Below, in pieces: positions 1 through 7,582 of a stretch of DNA of 46,303 nucleotides (its first letter is position 1; every line of letters begins with the position of its first letter). This DNA is from CAYXRK01 sp964467615 (GTDB taxonomy: Bacteria > Hydrogenedentota > Hydrogenedentia > Hydrogenedentales > GCA-2746185). The position numbers and the translations under genes were made by a program. The DNA is taken from positions 1 through 46,303 of the forward strand of contig CAYXRK010000012.1 in assembly GCA_964467615.1 (NCBI GenBank). Reading direction: 5' to 3'. The notes beneath the pieces are model-generated. The model made no database searches. It was not told the DNA's origin and saw nothing but the letters and a program-made list of their open reading frames with translations.

Positions 1-377
1 GTCTGCCTAGAATGACCGAAGATAGGATAGGGCTACGCAGCCTTACTGCCTGGCCATGGATTGTTAGTCTCAACTTGAACGCGAATTAGAATAAGAACGC
101 AACGAAACAGTTCCAATCCTTGTTCGCATCGACTATCTCCCGAAGCCGGACGTATCGGAAAGGCTGTTTCGTTTGGCGCAACTGGCCGTCGCGCACGGGC
201 GGAACCGGCAGAGCCAGGATAGAGTCTGCAGCAGGCATCGCGATCAATCGGCAGAGAATTATTGCGAGTTGGTTGTAGCGGAACTTGAGCAGTGTGAGCA
301 ATTTATATCTTATTATCATAAACCTCGCGGCGTGTTTTCGGGCGCTTCGCAACAAACAAGTCCGAAACAACATATGG
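1..377. other. Non-coding, relatively AT-rich leader region
   Basis: No open frame here has convincing coding character. The short frames on both strands lack credible starts and ribosome-binding sites and have Ser/Arg-rich out-of-frame composition. Base composition is visibly lower in GC than in the genes that follow. With the next stretch it looks like decayed sequence rather than a compact regulatory region. I see no RNA gene. Confidence 0.5.
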
Positions 378-656
378 GTGAAGCCCTCCGATTTTCTCAC
401 TAGGTTTGAGGACCTCGATTCTCGCGACGATAAAACACTGACCCGCACTGAGGCTGGGCGTCTACTCGCGGAAAAAACGGGTGACAATTTGGATACGGCC
501 GAGTCGAGGGTAACCCGAGCGGGAAAGAAAGGCATGATCGCATCCCGATAGAAAGACGGGAAAACCGTTTATGATTATTCAAGTCTTCGGAATCGGGTCG
601 AAACTATAGGATCGTCCAGTAAGCGTGGAGTTTCGAATTACGATGACTTCGAATAA
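378..656 (+). pseudogene. Broken small ORF with in-frame TAG
   Basis: From a GTG at 378 the frame encodes a charged, helix-prone peptide (begins VKPSDFLTRFEDLD, then a Thr-rich turn and LTRTEAGRLLAEKTG) and stops at TAG 549-551. The same frame then continues without change of character through KDGKTVYDYSSLRNRVE to TAA 654-656. The composition on both sides of the TAG, with a Lys-Asp-Gly hairpin-like turn like the wing of a winged-helix protein, suggests one former protein of about 92 residues interrupted by a nonsense change. There is no good Shine-Dalgarno and no family is recognised. It could also be chance coding-like sequence. Confidence 0.3.
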
Positions 657-984
657 GTCAACGTGCAATCGAAGACGTGATTGGAAATACGTTCTCGCGT
701 CACAATTCGCAATCAATTCAAGGCCGAGAACATGGAATTCAGCGGGACAATATTGTGCCAATTAGGAAAGAAGTCGAGTGAAAAAGCCTGATTTATTGGG
801 GATTTTCACCGGTCCGGATATGGAGTTGACAACCCCCAGATATGGACGACTCGTGCCGGACGTGCAGATCCAGCGGGCCCTCCCCGATTCGACGATATAC
901 CCTACAAGCGCCGGAAGCGCCAACCGTCCGCCTTTAACTCGTTCGTGGGATAATGGGATACTGCCCCGCGGGCGCGGTGGAACG
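657..984. other. Intergenic stretch before the TA-like pair
   Basis: No gene is supported. A GTG at 778 preceded by AGGAAAG (764-770) could extend the next gene upstream by 69 codons, but that extension is low-complexity and Pro/Ser/Arg-rich, unlike a domain. A TTGACA hexamer at 826-831 has no matching -10 at 16-18 bases, so I do not call a promoter. Confidence 0.4.
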
Positions 985-1170
985 ATGGAACGGGTCGTTC
1001 GAAAATTCGATTCATTCGAGGAAGCAGAGCAGGCGGATCTCGAATACTACCGTTCGCTGACGCCCGAACAGCGTCTCGACATCCTTTTCGAACTGGTAGC
1101 GCAAGTGAATGGCGAAAATCCACCGAGACTTGAAAGAGTTTGTCGAGTTGTTAAACTCGGCGAAGATTGA
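985..1170 (+). CDS. Small acidic antitoxin-like protein
   Basis: This 61-residue protein starts MERVVRKFDSFEEAEQAD and continues with an EYYRSLTPEQRLDILFEL helix. Small proteins with this FDSFEEAE/LTPEQRLDIL pattern are, as I recall, commonly encoded directly upstream of stand-alone nucleotidyltransferases, in an arrangement like a toxin-antitoxin or MNT-type pair. I chose ATG 985 because the conserved-looking part begins there. GTG 778 has a better Shine-Dalgarno but would add an unconvincing leader. Its 3' end overlaps the next gene by 62 bases in a different frame, which implies tight translational coupling. The antitoxin role is inferred only from size, charge and position. Confidence 0.6.
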   Translation: MERVVRKFDSFEEAEQADLEYYRSLTPEQRLDILFELVAQVNGENPPRLERVCRVVKLGED

Positions 1171-1555
1171 CTATCTGATCGTGGGCGCGCACGCGATGGC
1201 CTTTTACGGGGTCCCGCGCTACACAGGCGATCTTGATATCCTGGTGCGCGCTTCGGAAGACACCGCTCCGAAATTGGTAAGCGTGCTCAACCAGTTCGGC
1301 TTTTCGCCGGGACAGTTCAGCAACGCGGATTTCCTCGAGCCAAAGCGAGTGACGCAGATCGGGGTCGCACCAAACCGAATCGATCTCCTGACTACCATCG
1401 ACGGTGTCGCGTTCGACGATGCATGGGAAGCGGCAGTTCCGGGACACCTCGACGGCATCCCGACGAAGTTCATTAGCAAGCGACATCTCATCGACAACAA
1501 ACGCGCGGTCGGCCGCTCCCAAGATATCGCCGACATTCAACGCCTGGAAAAGTAG
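1109..1555 (+). CDS. Nucleotidyltransferase, MNT/DUF6036-like
   Basis: This 148-residue protein has the polymerase-beta-type nucleotidyltransferase core at residues 20-47: a beta strand (DYLIVGAHAMAF), the G-(x)n-R-x-T-x-D-x-D signature (RYTGDLDILV, Asp41 and Asp43 as presumed metal ligands), then the helix and strand expected of the fold. Later comes the third-strand segment NRIDLLTTIDG and a C-terminal RHLIDNKRAVGRSQDIADI helix typical of this group. Proteins of this kind transfer AMP or another nucleotide to protein or RNA; several act as toxins or antitoxins with a small partner, and here that would be the overlapping upstream gene. Length fits a minimal enzyme. The specific target cannot be told. 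Confidence 0.8.
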   Translation: MAKIHRDLKEFVELLNSAKIDYLIVGAHAMAFYGVPRYTGDLDILVRASEDTAPKLVSVLNQFGFSPGQFSNADFLEPKRVTQIGVAPNRIDLLTTIDGVAFDDAWEAAVPGHLDGIPTKFISKRHLIDNKRAVGRSQDIADIQRLEK

Positions 1556-1703
1556 CCGCGCTTTCTCTGGCGACCGTCTGAACACGCCGCGATGCATCGT
1601 ATCTCGATACAAATCAGACCCGCGCCTGGATCGTGTTACAATCGCCGCGAAATCGAACGAATTCTCCGGTATCACCGCAGTCCCGTACCGACAATTGGGG
1701 ACT

Positions 1704-2336
1704 ATGTCTCAATCGCTCGAGAAAAGTATCTCGGCTTTGCGTGACCGCGACGCTGGCTGGGTGACCCGCCGCGATGCGGCCGAGGCGCTCGGGAGGACCG
1801 CGGCGGACGCCGTAAGCGCGCTCGTCGCCCAAAAGGACGACCCGGACGTCGATGTCCGCACGGCGGTGCGCACTGCCTTGGGTTGGGCGAGCGCGGGACT
1901 GCGGAACGTCAAGCCGGTGCCGCAGTCGCGCTCGTACACACTGGAGGAACTCGCGAACGGTTGCGCCAAGGAAGGTCGGCGAAGAGTCGAGCGGAACGGT
2001 GAAGAATACATCGTGCATACGACAACGAAGGAAGGCCGCGGGCAAACCGTCTACATCACACCCGAGCAGCGGAGCGATGGTCTGGACTTGATTCGTGTGC
2101 ATACGCGTTGCGGACCGGCGGGAACGGACACCATGCGCTGGGCCTTGGAGAATAATCTCAAGTTGGCCCACGGCGCATTGGCGTTGAGCACGAACGACGG
2201 CCGCGAGGAATTCGTGATCGTCAATTGCCTGATCGCCAACGAAGCAACGCCCGACGCCGTCCTCGCGAGCGTAAAAGAAATGGCGCACTACGGCGACTGG
2301 ATGGAACAGAAGCTCGCGGGGCGCGACGACTTATGA
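1704..2336 (+). CDS. HEAT-repeat plus YbjN/chaperone-like protein
   Basis: This 210-residue cytoplasmic protein begins at ATG 1704 behind GGGGAC; the frame is open further upstream but that part overlaps the preceding gene. Residues 1-60 read as one or two HEAT/armadillo-like helical repeats (WVTRRDAAEALGR, then DDPDVDVRTAVRTALGWA). Residues about 75-210 form an alpha/beta domain resembling the YbjN/type III secretion chaperone-like fold: YTLEELANGCAKEG, a VYITPEQR strand, LIRVHTRCGP, and a final EFVIVNCL strand with an ASVKEMAHYGDWMEQKL helix. That fold usually binds other proteins. It overlaps the next gene by ATGA, so the two are co-translated. Function is unknown. Confidence 0.7.
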   Translation: MSQSLEKSISALRDRDAGWVTRRDAAEALGRTAADAVSALVAQKDDPDVDVRTAVRTALGWASAGLRNVKPVPQSRSYTLEELANGCAKEGRRRVERNGEEYIVHTTTKEGRGQTVYITPEQRSDGLDLIRVHTRCGPAGTDTMRWALENNLKLAHGALALSTNDGREEFVIVNCLIANEATPDAVLASVKEMAHYGDWMEQKLAGRDDL

Positions 2337-2950
2337 GCGAGCGAGAGATTGCGAAGCACTATCATGCCCTTACGCCGGATTCGCCCGCGTGGCGCGCTCT
2401 CGAAGCGCGAGGCGTATCGCCCTTCGACAGACTCAGGGCGAACGGGGCAGACGCGTCCGGCATGGACCTCTCGGGCATTGTGCTTGCCGGATACGACCTA
2501 TCGGGATGGAATCTCGCGCGGACGAACCTGGCGAGCGCGGACCTGACCGAAGCCGCGTTTACGAGTGCGAATTTAGAAGGAGCGGATCTCTCGGGCGCGC
2601 AGTTGTACCGCTGCCGATTCGATCGCGCGAACCTTCGCGACGCGAAGTTCCGCGACGCTAAAGCGAATTTCGCCGTGTTCGGCGGCGCGGACGCATCCGG
2701 CGCGGACTTCACGGGCGCGGAACTCCAGCAGACGAACATGGTCGGACTGCGTGCGCACGGCGCGGATTTCTCGAACACGGATATGTACTACGCACGGCCC
2801 GGCAACGCCGATTTCCAACGCGCCCGTTTTTGCGGCGCGTCCATCATGCGCACGATCTTTCGCCGGGCGGACCTGCGCGACGCGGACTTGACCGACGCGG
2901 AGGGCGCGGCCAATTTCGAGAATGCCAACCTCGAGGGCGCGAAGCGATGA
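2333..2950 (+). CDS. Pentapeptide-repeat protein
   Basis: This 205-residue protein is built of A(D/N)LXX pentapeptide repeats from about residue 40 to the end (for example DLSGI, NLART, DLTEA, NLEGA, DLSGA, DLRDA), which fold into a right-handed quadrilateral beta-helix. Such proteins are mostly cytoplasmic and bind other proteins; a few mimic DNA. Start ATG 2333 overlaps the upstream stop (ATGA), and the stop overlaps the next start in the same way, so it is the middle gene of a three-gene operon. Residues about 30-37 (PFDRLRAN) are encoded by a dispersed palindromic repeat that sits in frame between the N-terminal helix and the first repeats. Confidence 0.85.
   Translation: MSEREIAKHYHALTPDSPAWRALEARGVSPFDRLRANGADASGMDLSGIVLAGYDLSGWNLARTNLASADLTEAAFTSANLEGADLSGAQLYRCRFDRANLRDAKFRDAKANFAVFGGADASGADFTGAELQQTNMVGLRAHGADFSNTDMYYARPGNADFQRARFCGASIMRTIFRRADLRDADLTDAEGAANFENANLEGAKR
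2420..2446. repeat. Dispersed palindromic repeat inside pentapeptide gene
   Basis: The sequence CCCTTCGACAGACTCAGGGC followed by GAACGGG matches, with one difference, a short element I know from many unrelated bacterial genomes (usual form CCTTCGACAGGCTCAGGGCG...). Read in frame it yields PFDRLRANG; on the other strand it yields FALSLSKGD, the other common spurious translation. It lies in frame and keeps the gene open. Confidence 0.6.
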
Positions 2951-3522
2951 TCTTCGAGCACTTCCTCCTCAAGGTCGATATGGCCATCGGCGAGGTCAAC
3001 GCCCATATCTTCGGGTGCAGCCAATCGCGAGAGGTCATTCTGATCGACGCTGGTAAATTTGATTCGCGGTTTGCCGACTTCGTCCAAAAGCATGACCTGC
3101 GTCTCTCGACGATCTTCCTCACGCACGATCACGCTGACCACGTCGCCGGCGCGGAGGAATGCGCGAAGGTATTCTCCGCGAAGGTCGTCAGCGGCACGAA
3201 ATCACCTGGCGGCTACGCGGCAGATCGGGTAGTCGTCCATGGCGACACCCTCACCGTCGGTCGATTGACGGGGCGCTTCGTCGAGACCTCCGGCCACACA
3301 CCCGTCGCGTTCAGCCTCGTGTTTCCCGGCATGGTATTTTCCGGCGACGCGTTGTTCGCGGGATCGGTCGGGGGAACGGGAGCGCCTGATGCCTACAGTA
3401 AACAGATCGCGCAAGTTCGGACGAATCTGTTCTCGCTACCCGGCCACTACGAAGTCCATTCCGGCCACGGCCCGATGACCACCATCGGTATCGAGCGCGA
3501 ATTCAATCCATTTTTCATGTAG
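2947..3522 (+). CDS. Metallo-beta-lactamase fold hydrolase
   Basis: This 191-residue protein belongs to the glyoxalase II-like branch of the metallo-beta-lactamase superfamily. The zinc motif HxHxDH is intact at residues 60-65 (THDHADH), followed by the later His in SGHTPV (about 119), the bridging Asp in FSGDALF (about 132) and the final His near VHSGHGPMTT. It is short for glyoxalase II and lacks the C-terminal substrate-binding domain, like many small thioester, persulfide or phosphodiester hydrolases. The start ATG 2947 overlaps the upstream TGA. Substrate is unknown; neighbours (pentapeptide and HEAT proteins) give no metabolic clue. Confidence 0.88.
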   Translation: MIFEHFLLKVDMAIGEVNAHIFGCSQSREVILIDAGKFDSRFADFVQKHDLRLSTIFLTHDHADHVAGAEECAKVFSAKVVSGTKSPGGYAADRVVVHGDTLTVGRLTGRFVETSGHTPVAFSLVFPGMVFSGDALFAGSVGGTGAPDAYSKQIAQVRTNLFSLPGHYEVHSGHGPMTTIGIEREFNPFFM

Positions 3523-3532
3523 CTCGCGAGCG

Positions 3533-3561
3533 TTGACGCCCGCCGCAACGCGCCTTATCAT
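3533..3561 (+). promoter_or_regulatory. Sigma70-type promoter for protease gene
   Basis: TTGACG (3533-3538) and TATCAT (3556-3561) are separated by exactly 17 bases, close to the housekeeping consensus. They lie just after the MBL gene stop and 25 bases before the ATG of the protease gene, which also has a strong GGGGGAGGA ribosome-binding site at 3568-3576. Prediction from sequence only. Confidence 0.5.
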
Positions 3562-3585
3562 GGTCCAGGGGGAGGATCCTGACCC

Positions 3586-4818
3586 ATGTTCCTTTGCATG
3601 CTGGCCGTGCTCGGGGCCGGAATCGACACACAGGCGATTTCCCAACACAATCTACCGGCCGTGGTCATCACCTACGGCACGATGGGCGGATCCGGCGGCA
3701 CGGTGATGGGCAGCGGCGTTTGCGTTCATCCGTCCGGAATGATCTTGACCACGGGCCATACGGTCAATAACGTGACCGCGCTCAAGGTCCGCTGGTCCGA
3801 CAACACCGAGCAAGACGCCACGGTAGTGGTCGTGGACACGGATCGCGACGTGGCCGTGGTGCAGGTCCCCGGGCCCCGTCCTGCCGCGGAAATCGGCAAC
3901 GCGCACGCACTCACGATGGGCGCACCGCTCATGGCGATCTCCTCGCCGCGCGGCCTCGAATTCACCGCCGTGAGCGGCATCGTATCGAACACGCATCGAT
4001 TGGCGGACAAACTTCCCATCATCCAGACCGACTTGCCCTTCAGTGATGGTTCGAGCGGCGGGCCGGTGTTCGACAGTTCGGGCAAGCTCATCGGCATCGT
4101 GATGGCGCTGCACCGCGATTTCCCCGGTGCGACGATGATCAATCCAGTCTACAATTATTTCGACCTGCTTGCGGGGGCGGGCGTGGCCATACCCGGCGCG
4201 ACTGATCTCGCTCCGACCGAAGCGGAGATCATTCCTGCCGCGGGGCTTTCGGACGGCGAAAGGCGGGCCGTCGAACGGTACAACGCGGGCGTAGCGGCCC
4301 AATCGGCGGACGAGAAAATAACCGCGTACCGCGAGTCCGTCGGCTTCTTGCCGAATTTCTTCGAGGCGTGGTTCAATCTCGGAGTAGCGATTTCACCTCG
4401 CGACGCGCCACAGGCGCTCGCCGCATACGCGAAGGCGCAGGAAATACAGCCGGAATCAATCGCCATCCTGCGAAATGTCGGCCGTGTATACCTCGCCCAG
4501 GGCGACGCCGAATCCGCCGAGCAGGCCTTCGCACAAGCGTCCGCGCTACGGCCGGACGATCCGTCCCTATTCAACGATTTGGGCGAGGCCCGGCGGCGCA
4601 AGAAAGAATTCGACGGCGCGGCCCGGGCCTTCGAGAACGCATTGCGGCTTCGACCCGATTACCCCGCCGCGCACTACAATCTCGCTCTCGCTCTCGCCGA
4701 GCGGGGCCAGTCTGCGTCTGCTGTCGAACACTTCGAGACGTACCTCGCCACGTCTCCTGACGCTTCCGACGCTGCGCAAGTGCGCGACTGGATTGCTCGC
4801 CTCCGCAACTCGCCCTGA
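3586..4818 (+). CDS. HtrA-like serine protease with C-terminal TPRs
   Basis: This 410-residue protein has a short hydrophobic N-terminus (weak signal peptide), a trypsin-like domain at residues 25-195 and four or five tetratricopeptide repeats at about 220-405. The catalytic triad is visible: His58 in ILTTGHTVNN, Asp88 in DTDRDVAVVQV and Ser157 in DGSSGGPVF. Unlike DegP/DegS it has no PDZ domain; the TPR block takes its place and presumably recruits substrate or a partner. TPR consensus is clear in PNFFEAWFNLGVA, AILRNVGRVYLAQGD and YPAAHYNLALALAERG. It is probably periplasmic or envelope-associated. It is transcribed alone from its own promoter and converges on oleD. Confidence 0.85.
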   Translation: MFLCMLAVLGAGIDTQAISQHNLPAVVITYGTMGGSGGTVMGSGVCVHPSGMILTTGHTVNNVTALKVRWSDNTEQDATVVVVDTDRDVAVVQVPGPRPAAEIGNAHALTMGAPLMAISSPRGLEFTAVSGIVSNTHRLADKLPIIQTDLPFSDGSSGGPVFDSSGKLIGIVMALHRDFPGATMINPVYNYFDLLAGAGVAIPGATDLAPTEAEIIPAAGLSDGERRAVERYNAGVAAQSADEKITAYRESVGFLPNFFEAWFNLGVAISPRDAPQALAAYAKAQEIQPESIAILRNVGRVYLAQGDAESAEQAFAQASALRPDDPSLFNDLGEARRRKKEFDGAARAFENALRLRPDYPAAHYNLALALAERGQSASAVEHFETYLATSPDASDAAQVRDWIARLRNSP

Positions 4819-4851
4819 GGCTATCGGGTAGATACTCCGCGCGATAGAGAA

Positions 4852-5838
4852 CTACCTTCGGAGGCTTTCTCCCAGCCTTCGCATGGCCTCGTCCATGGTC
4901 ACGCTTGGCTTATAACCTAGGTCGCGCCGCGCGGCCGAAATGTCGTACCAATGCGCCGTGGCGAGTTGCCGCGTTACGAAACGCGTCATCAACGGCTCGC
5001 CGGACAACCGAAACGCGGCGTAAGCCGCCTCAAGCACCGCGCCGAGCGCGTAGGCAGCCGCGGGCGACACGCTTCGAGTCACCGGCGGCAGCCCCGCAGC
5101 CGCAAGGATCCCGTTGATGATGCGCGCCATCGGCCACGGTTCGCCGTTGGAAATGTAGTACGCCTTCCCCGCGCACGCCGCGCCAGACGAGAGCCGATCC
5201 GCCGCGAGCAGATGCGCCATGGCCGCGTTGTCGATATACGTCGCGTCGACGAGTTTCGATCCGTCCCCCACGAGCCGCAACCGTCCCTTTCGCGCGCGCT
5301 CGATGACGCGTGGAACGAGCTGCGTATCGTCCGGCCCCCAAATCAAATGCGGCCGCAGCGCCACTGTGGCCAACGATTCGCAGTTTGCCGCCAGCACGAG
5401 CCGCTCAGCGGCCGCCTTCGTGCGCGGATAATGCGCCAGAAAACGTTCGGAATACGGGTCGGATTCGTCCGTGCCCTCTTGATCGTGTCCGGCAAACGTG
5501 ATGCTCGGTGAACTCGTGTAGACGAGCCGCGTTACGCCCTCCGCAAAACAGGCGTCAATCACATTCCGCGTGCCGCGAACGTTGGTTTCGTAAAACGCGC
5601 GATATGTTCCCCAGACGCCCGGCAGCGCCGCAGTGTGAAATACCACGTCCATCCCCGCAACCGCCCTGCGCACGAGTTCATACTCGGTCAAATCGCCCCG
5701 CAGCGTTTCGACGCCCAGTTCGCGCAACGACGGATAATCGCCGCGCGAAAAGCTGCGTACCATATCGCCGCGCGCCAAGAGCAGTCGAACAATCGCCCCG
5801 CCGAGAAACCCGCCGCCGCCGGTGACGAGGGCCTTCAT
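4852..5838 (-). CDS. oleD: OleD-like NAD(P)-dependent 2-alkyl-3-hydroxyacid dehydrogenase
   Basis: This 328-residue extended short-chain dehydrogenase of the 3-beta-HSD/OleD type starts MKALVTGGGGFLGGAIV, with the Rossmann GxxGxxG at residues 7-13. It has VFHTAALPGVWG, the YTSSPSITF strand and the YPRTK active-site Tyr-x3-Lys. OleD reduces the 2-alkyl-3-keto acid made by OleA to the 2-alkyl-3-hydroxy acid that OleC turns into a beta-lactone. ATG 5838 overlaps the oleC stop (ATGA). A longer start at 5859 is possible but would lie deeper inside oleC. The pairing with oleC and the GVWG/SSPSI motifs make OleD more likely than a generic sterol dehydrogenase. Confidence 0.8.
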   Translation of the reverse strand: MKALVTGGGGFLGGAIVRLLLARGDMVRSFSRGDYPSLRELGVETLRGDLTEYELVRRAVAGMDVVFHTAALPGVWGTYRAFYETNVRGTRNVIDACFAEGVTRLVYTSSPSITFAGHDQEGTDESDPYSERFLAHYPRTKAAAERLVLAANCESLATVALRPHLIWGPDDTQLVPRVIERARKGRLRLVGDGSKLVDATYIDNAAMAHLLAADRLSSGAACAGKAYYISNGEPWPMARIINGILAAAGLPPVTRSVSPAAAYALGAVLEAAYAAFRLSGEPLMTRFVTRQLATAHWYDISAARRDLGYKPSVTMDEAMRRLGESLRR

Positions 5839-7463
5839 CGCAGTTCTTTCGCGGCCCAAACGGCCAACTGTTCGCGGAATATCTTTGCGTTGTGCCGCAC
5901 ATCCACCGGAAACCCGTCATGAAGCAGAAATGTTTCAATGCGTTTCGTGTGATCGTGGCTGCGAGCGATTGCCCCTAGCTCGTCTCGAATCGCGGTCCAT
6001 TCGCTTCGGTCTACCTCGGGCCGCAATTCGACGCACAACACTGGAAGCATGGTCTCGGGCGTGTCTACGCCCACGAGCGCCGTCCGCCGGACTTTCGGGT
6101 GCGTGTCGAGCACGCGCTCGACGGGAATCGAATATAGCGTCTCGTGATCCAACTCGACCCGATGTCCCTTGCGTCCGCAGTACCAGAGGCGGCCCGTGGC
6201 ATCCAGATAGCCGACGTCGCCCATGCGATGCCATACGGCGTCGCCGTCCGGAATCTTGGCATGGCGCGTTGCCTCGTCACGGTTGAAATAGGCCCGCGTG
6301 ACCATCTGGCCTTGGACGCAAATCTCACCAATCGCGCCGGGCGGGAGACGCAGATCATTCGACCAGGTCCCGATCGCGTCGTCGGTAATATCGATCACCG
6401 CGAGTTCTACACTGCGGATGGGACGCCCGACGCAAATCCCCTTGCCGCTCTCCGTCTCCACGCGTGTTGAGAGAAGTTCCGCGCTGCCGATGGAGCACAA
6501 CGGCAAGGCCTCGGTTGCGCCGTAGGACGGAAACACTTCGACGCCTTCGGGCAATAGTTTCGCGAACCGTTCGAGCGATTCGAGGTCCGCAGGCGCGCCG
6601 GCCGATATGACGCGGCGGACCGAATCGAGCCTGACCGTTGCCGTTTCGCCATATCGGCCAAGTACATCGATCAACGCGGGTGACGCGAATATGTTCGTTG
6701 TCTTGTAATCCTTGATCGCCGCCGCCAGGTTTCGCGGATCCGCGGTGATGGGCCGGCTCGCGTCCATGTTCGGCACAATCGAGGCCATGCCGAGTGCTGG
6801 GCCGAACAGCGCGAACAACGGAAACGTGGCGAGATCGCGTTCGCCCGGCTCGATGCGGTAATGCTCGCGCAACGCCCGCACCTGCGCCTCGAAAATTCCG
6901 TGCGTATACACCGCGCCTTTCGGCGTGCCCGTGCTGCCGCTCGTAAACAAGATCGCCGCCATTTCGTCCGCGCCGGTTTCAGCCATCACGGGCGACGCAT
7001 CGAGAGATCGCACTTGTGCGAGCGTGGCGCCGCCCCAGAAGATGCGGCGTCCGACGGTGACCAGACGTTTCGCGGATCGCGCCCACCCTAGCAATACCCG
7101 AGCGGCGTGCGCCTTCGGAATGCCGATAAACGCGCCGGGAGCGGCCTCGTCGAGGCAGGTCTTCAAATGGCGCACGCCCATACCCGGATCGACCATCACG
7201 GGGACTGCCCCAGCTTTGAATAGAGCGAACGTCAACACGAAGAATTCGACCGAAGGCGTGACCATAAGGACGGTGCGCGCGCCACGCCCTATCCCATACT
7301 GCTGCAAGCCCCGCGCCACACGATTGCTTTCGTCATCGAGTTCCCGCGCGGTGAGTTCCGTGTATGGATACGTGCCATCGTCACGCCGCGCGCCTTGTAT
7401 CGCAACGGCGAGCGCATTCGGCTGACGATCCGCGATCTCGGGTAGGTAGGCGGCAATATTCAT
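5835..7463 (-). CDS. oleC: OleC-like AMP-dependent beta-lactone synthetase
   Basis: This 542-residue member of the ANL adenylate-forming superfamily has the P-loop FTSGSTGTPKG at residues 173-183, SYGATEALPL, the hinge motif YCGRKGHRVE and the C-terminal catalytic Lys region HNAKIFREQLAVWA. The stretch GMGVRHLKTCLDEAAPGAF and the following IGIPKAHAARVLLGW is characteristic of OleC rather than of acyl-CoA ligases. OleC adenylates 2-alkyl-3-hydroxy acids and closes them to beta-lactones, which OleB decarboxylates to long-chain olefins. Start MNIAAYLPE (7463) fits the family; a longer frame to 7544 lacks support. oleA and oleB are not adjacent on either side. Confidence 0.85.
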   Translation of the reverse strand: MNIAAYLPEIADRQPNALAVAIQGARRDDGTYPYTELTARELDDESNRVARGLQQYGIGRGARTVLMVTPSVEFFVLTFALFKAGAVPVMVDPGMGVRHLKTCLDEAAPGAFIGIPKAHAARVLLGWARSAKRLVTVGRRIFWGGATLAQVRSLDASPVMAETGADEMAAILFTSGSTGTPKGAVYTHGIFEAQVRALREHYRIEPGERDLATFPLFALFGPALGMASIVPNMDASRPITADPRNLAAAIKDYKTTNIFASPALIDVLGRYGETATVRLDSVRRVISAGAPADLESLERFAKLLPEGVEVFPSYGATEALPLCSIGSAELLSTRVETESGKGICVGRPIRSVELAVIDITDDAIGTWSNDLRLPPGAIGEICVQGQMVTRAYFNRDEATRHAKIPDGDAVWHRMGDVGYLDATGRLWYCGRKGHRVELDHETLYSIPVERVLDTHPKVRRTALVGVDTPETMLPVLCVELRPEVDRSEWTAIRDELGAIARSHDHTKRIETFLLHDGFPVDVRHNAKIFREQLAVWAAKELR

Positions 7464-7582
7464 GGCGGGAGTTGTGCGGAACAGCGGATGGTATCGCGTC
7501 ACCGCACGAAATTGCACGGCACAGCCGGCGGGCCGAGCATGCATAATGTCCGTTAGCTACTGACGACGTTTTGGGTGCATCC

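Noticed and set aside
86..535. 149-codon minus-strand frame at the window start
   Set aside because: It is antisense to the coding-like 378-656 frame, is Arg/Ser-rich as out-of-frame translations are, and has no ribosome-binding site.
4819..4851. Bidirectional terminator between the protease gene and oleD
   Set aside because: CTATCG/CGATAG could pair across 15 bases, but the stem is short, the loop long and no T-run follows.
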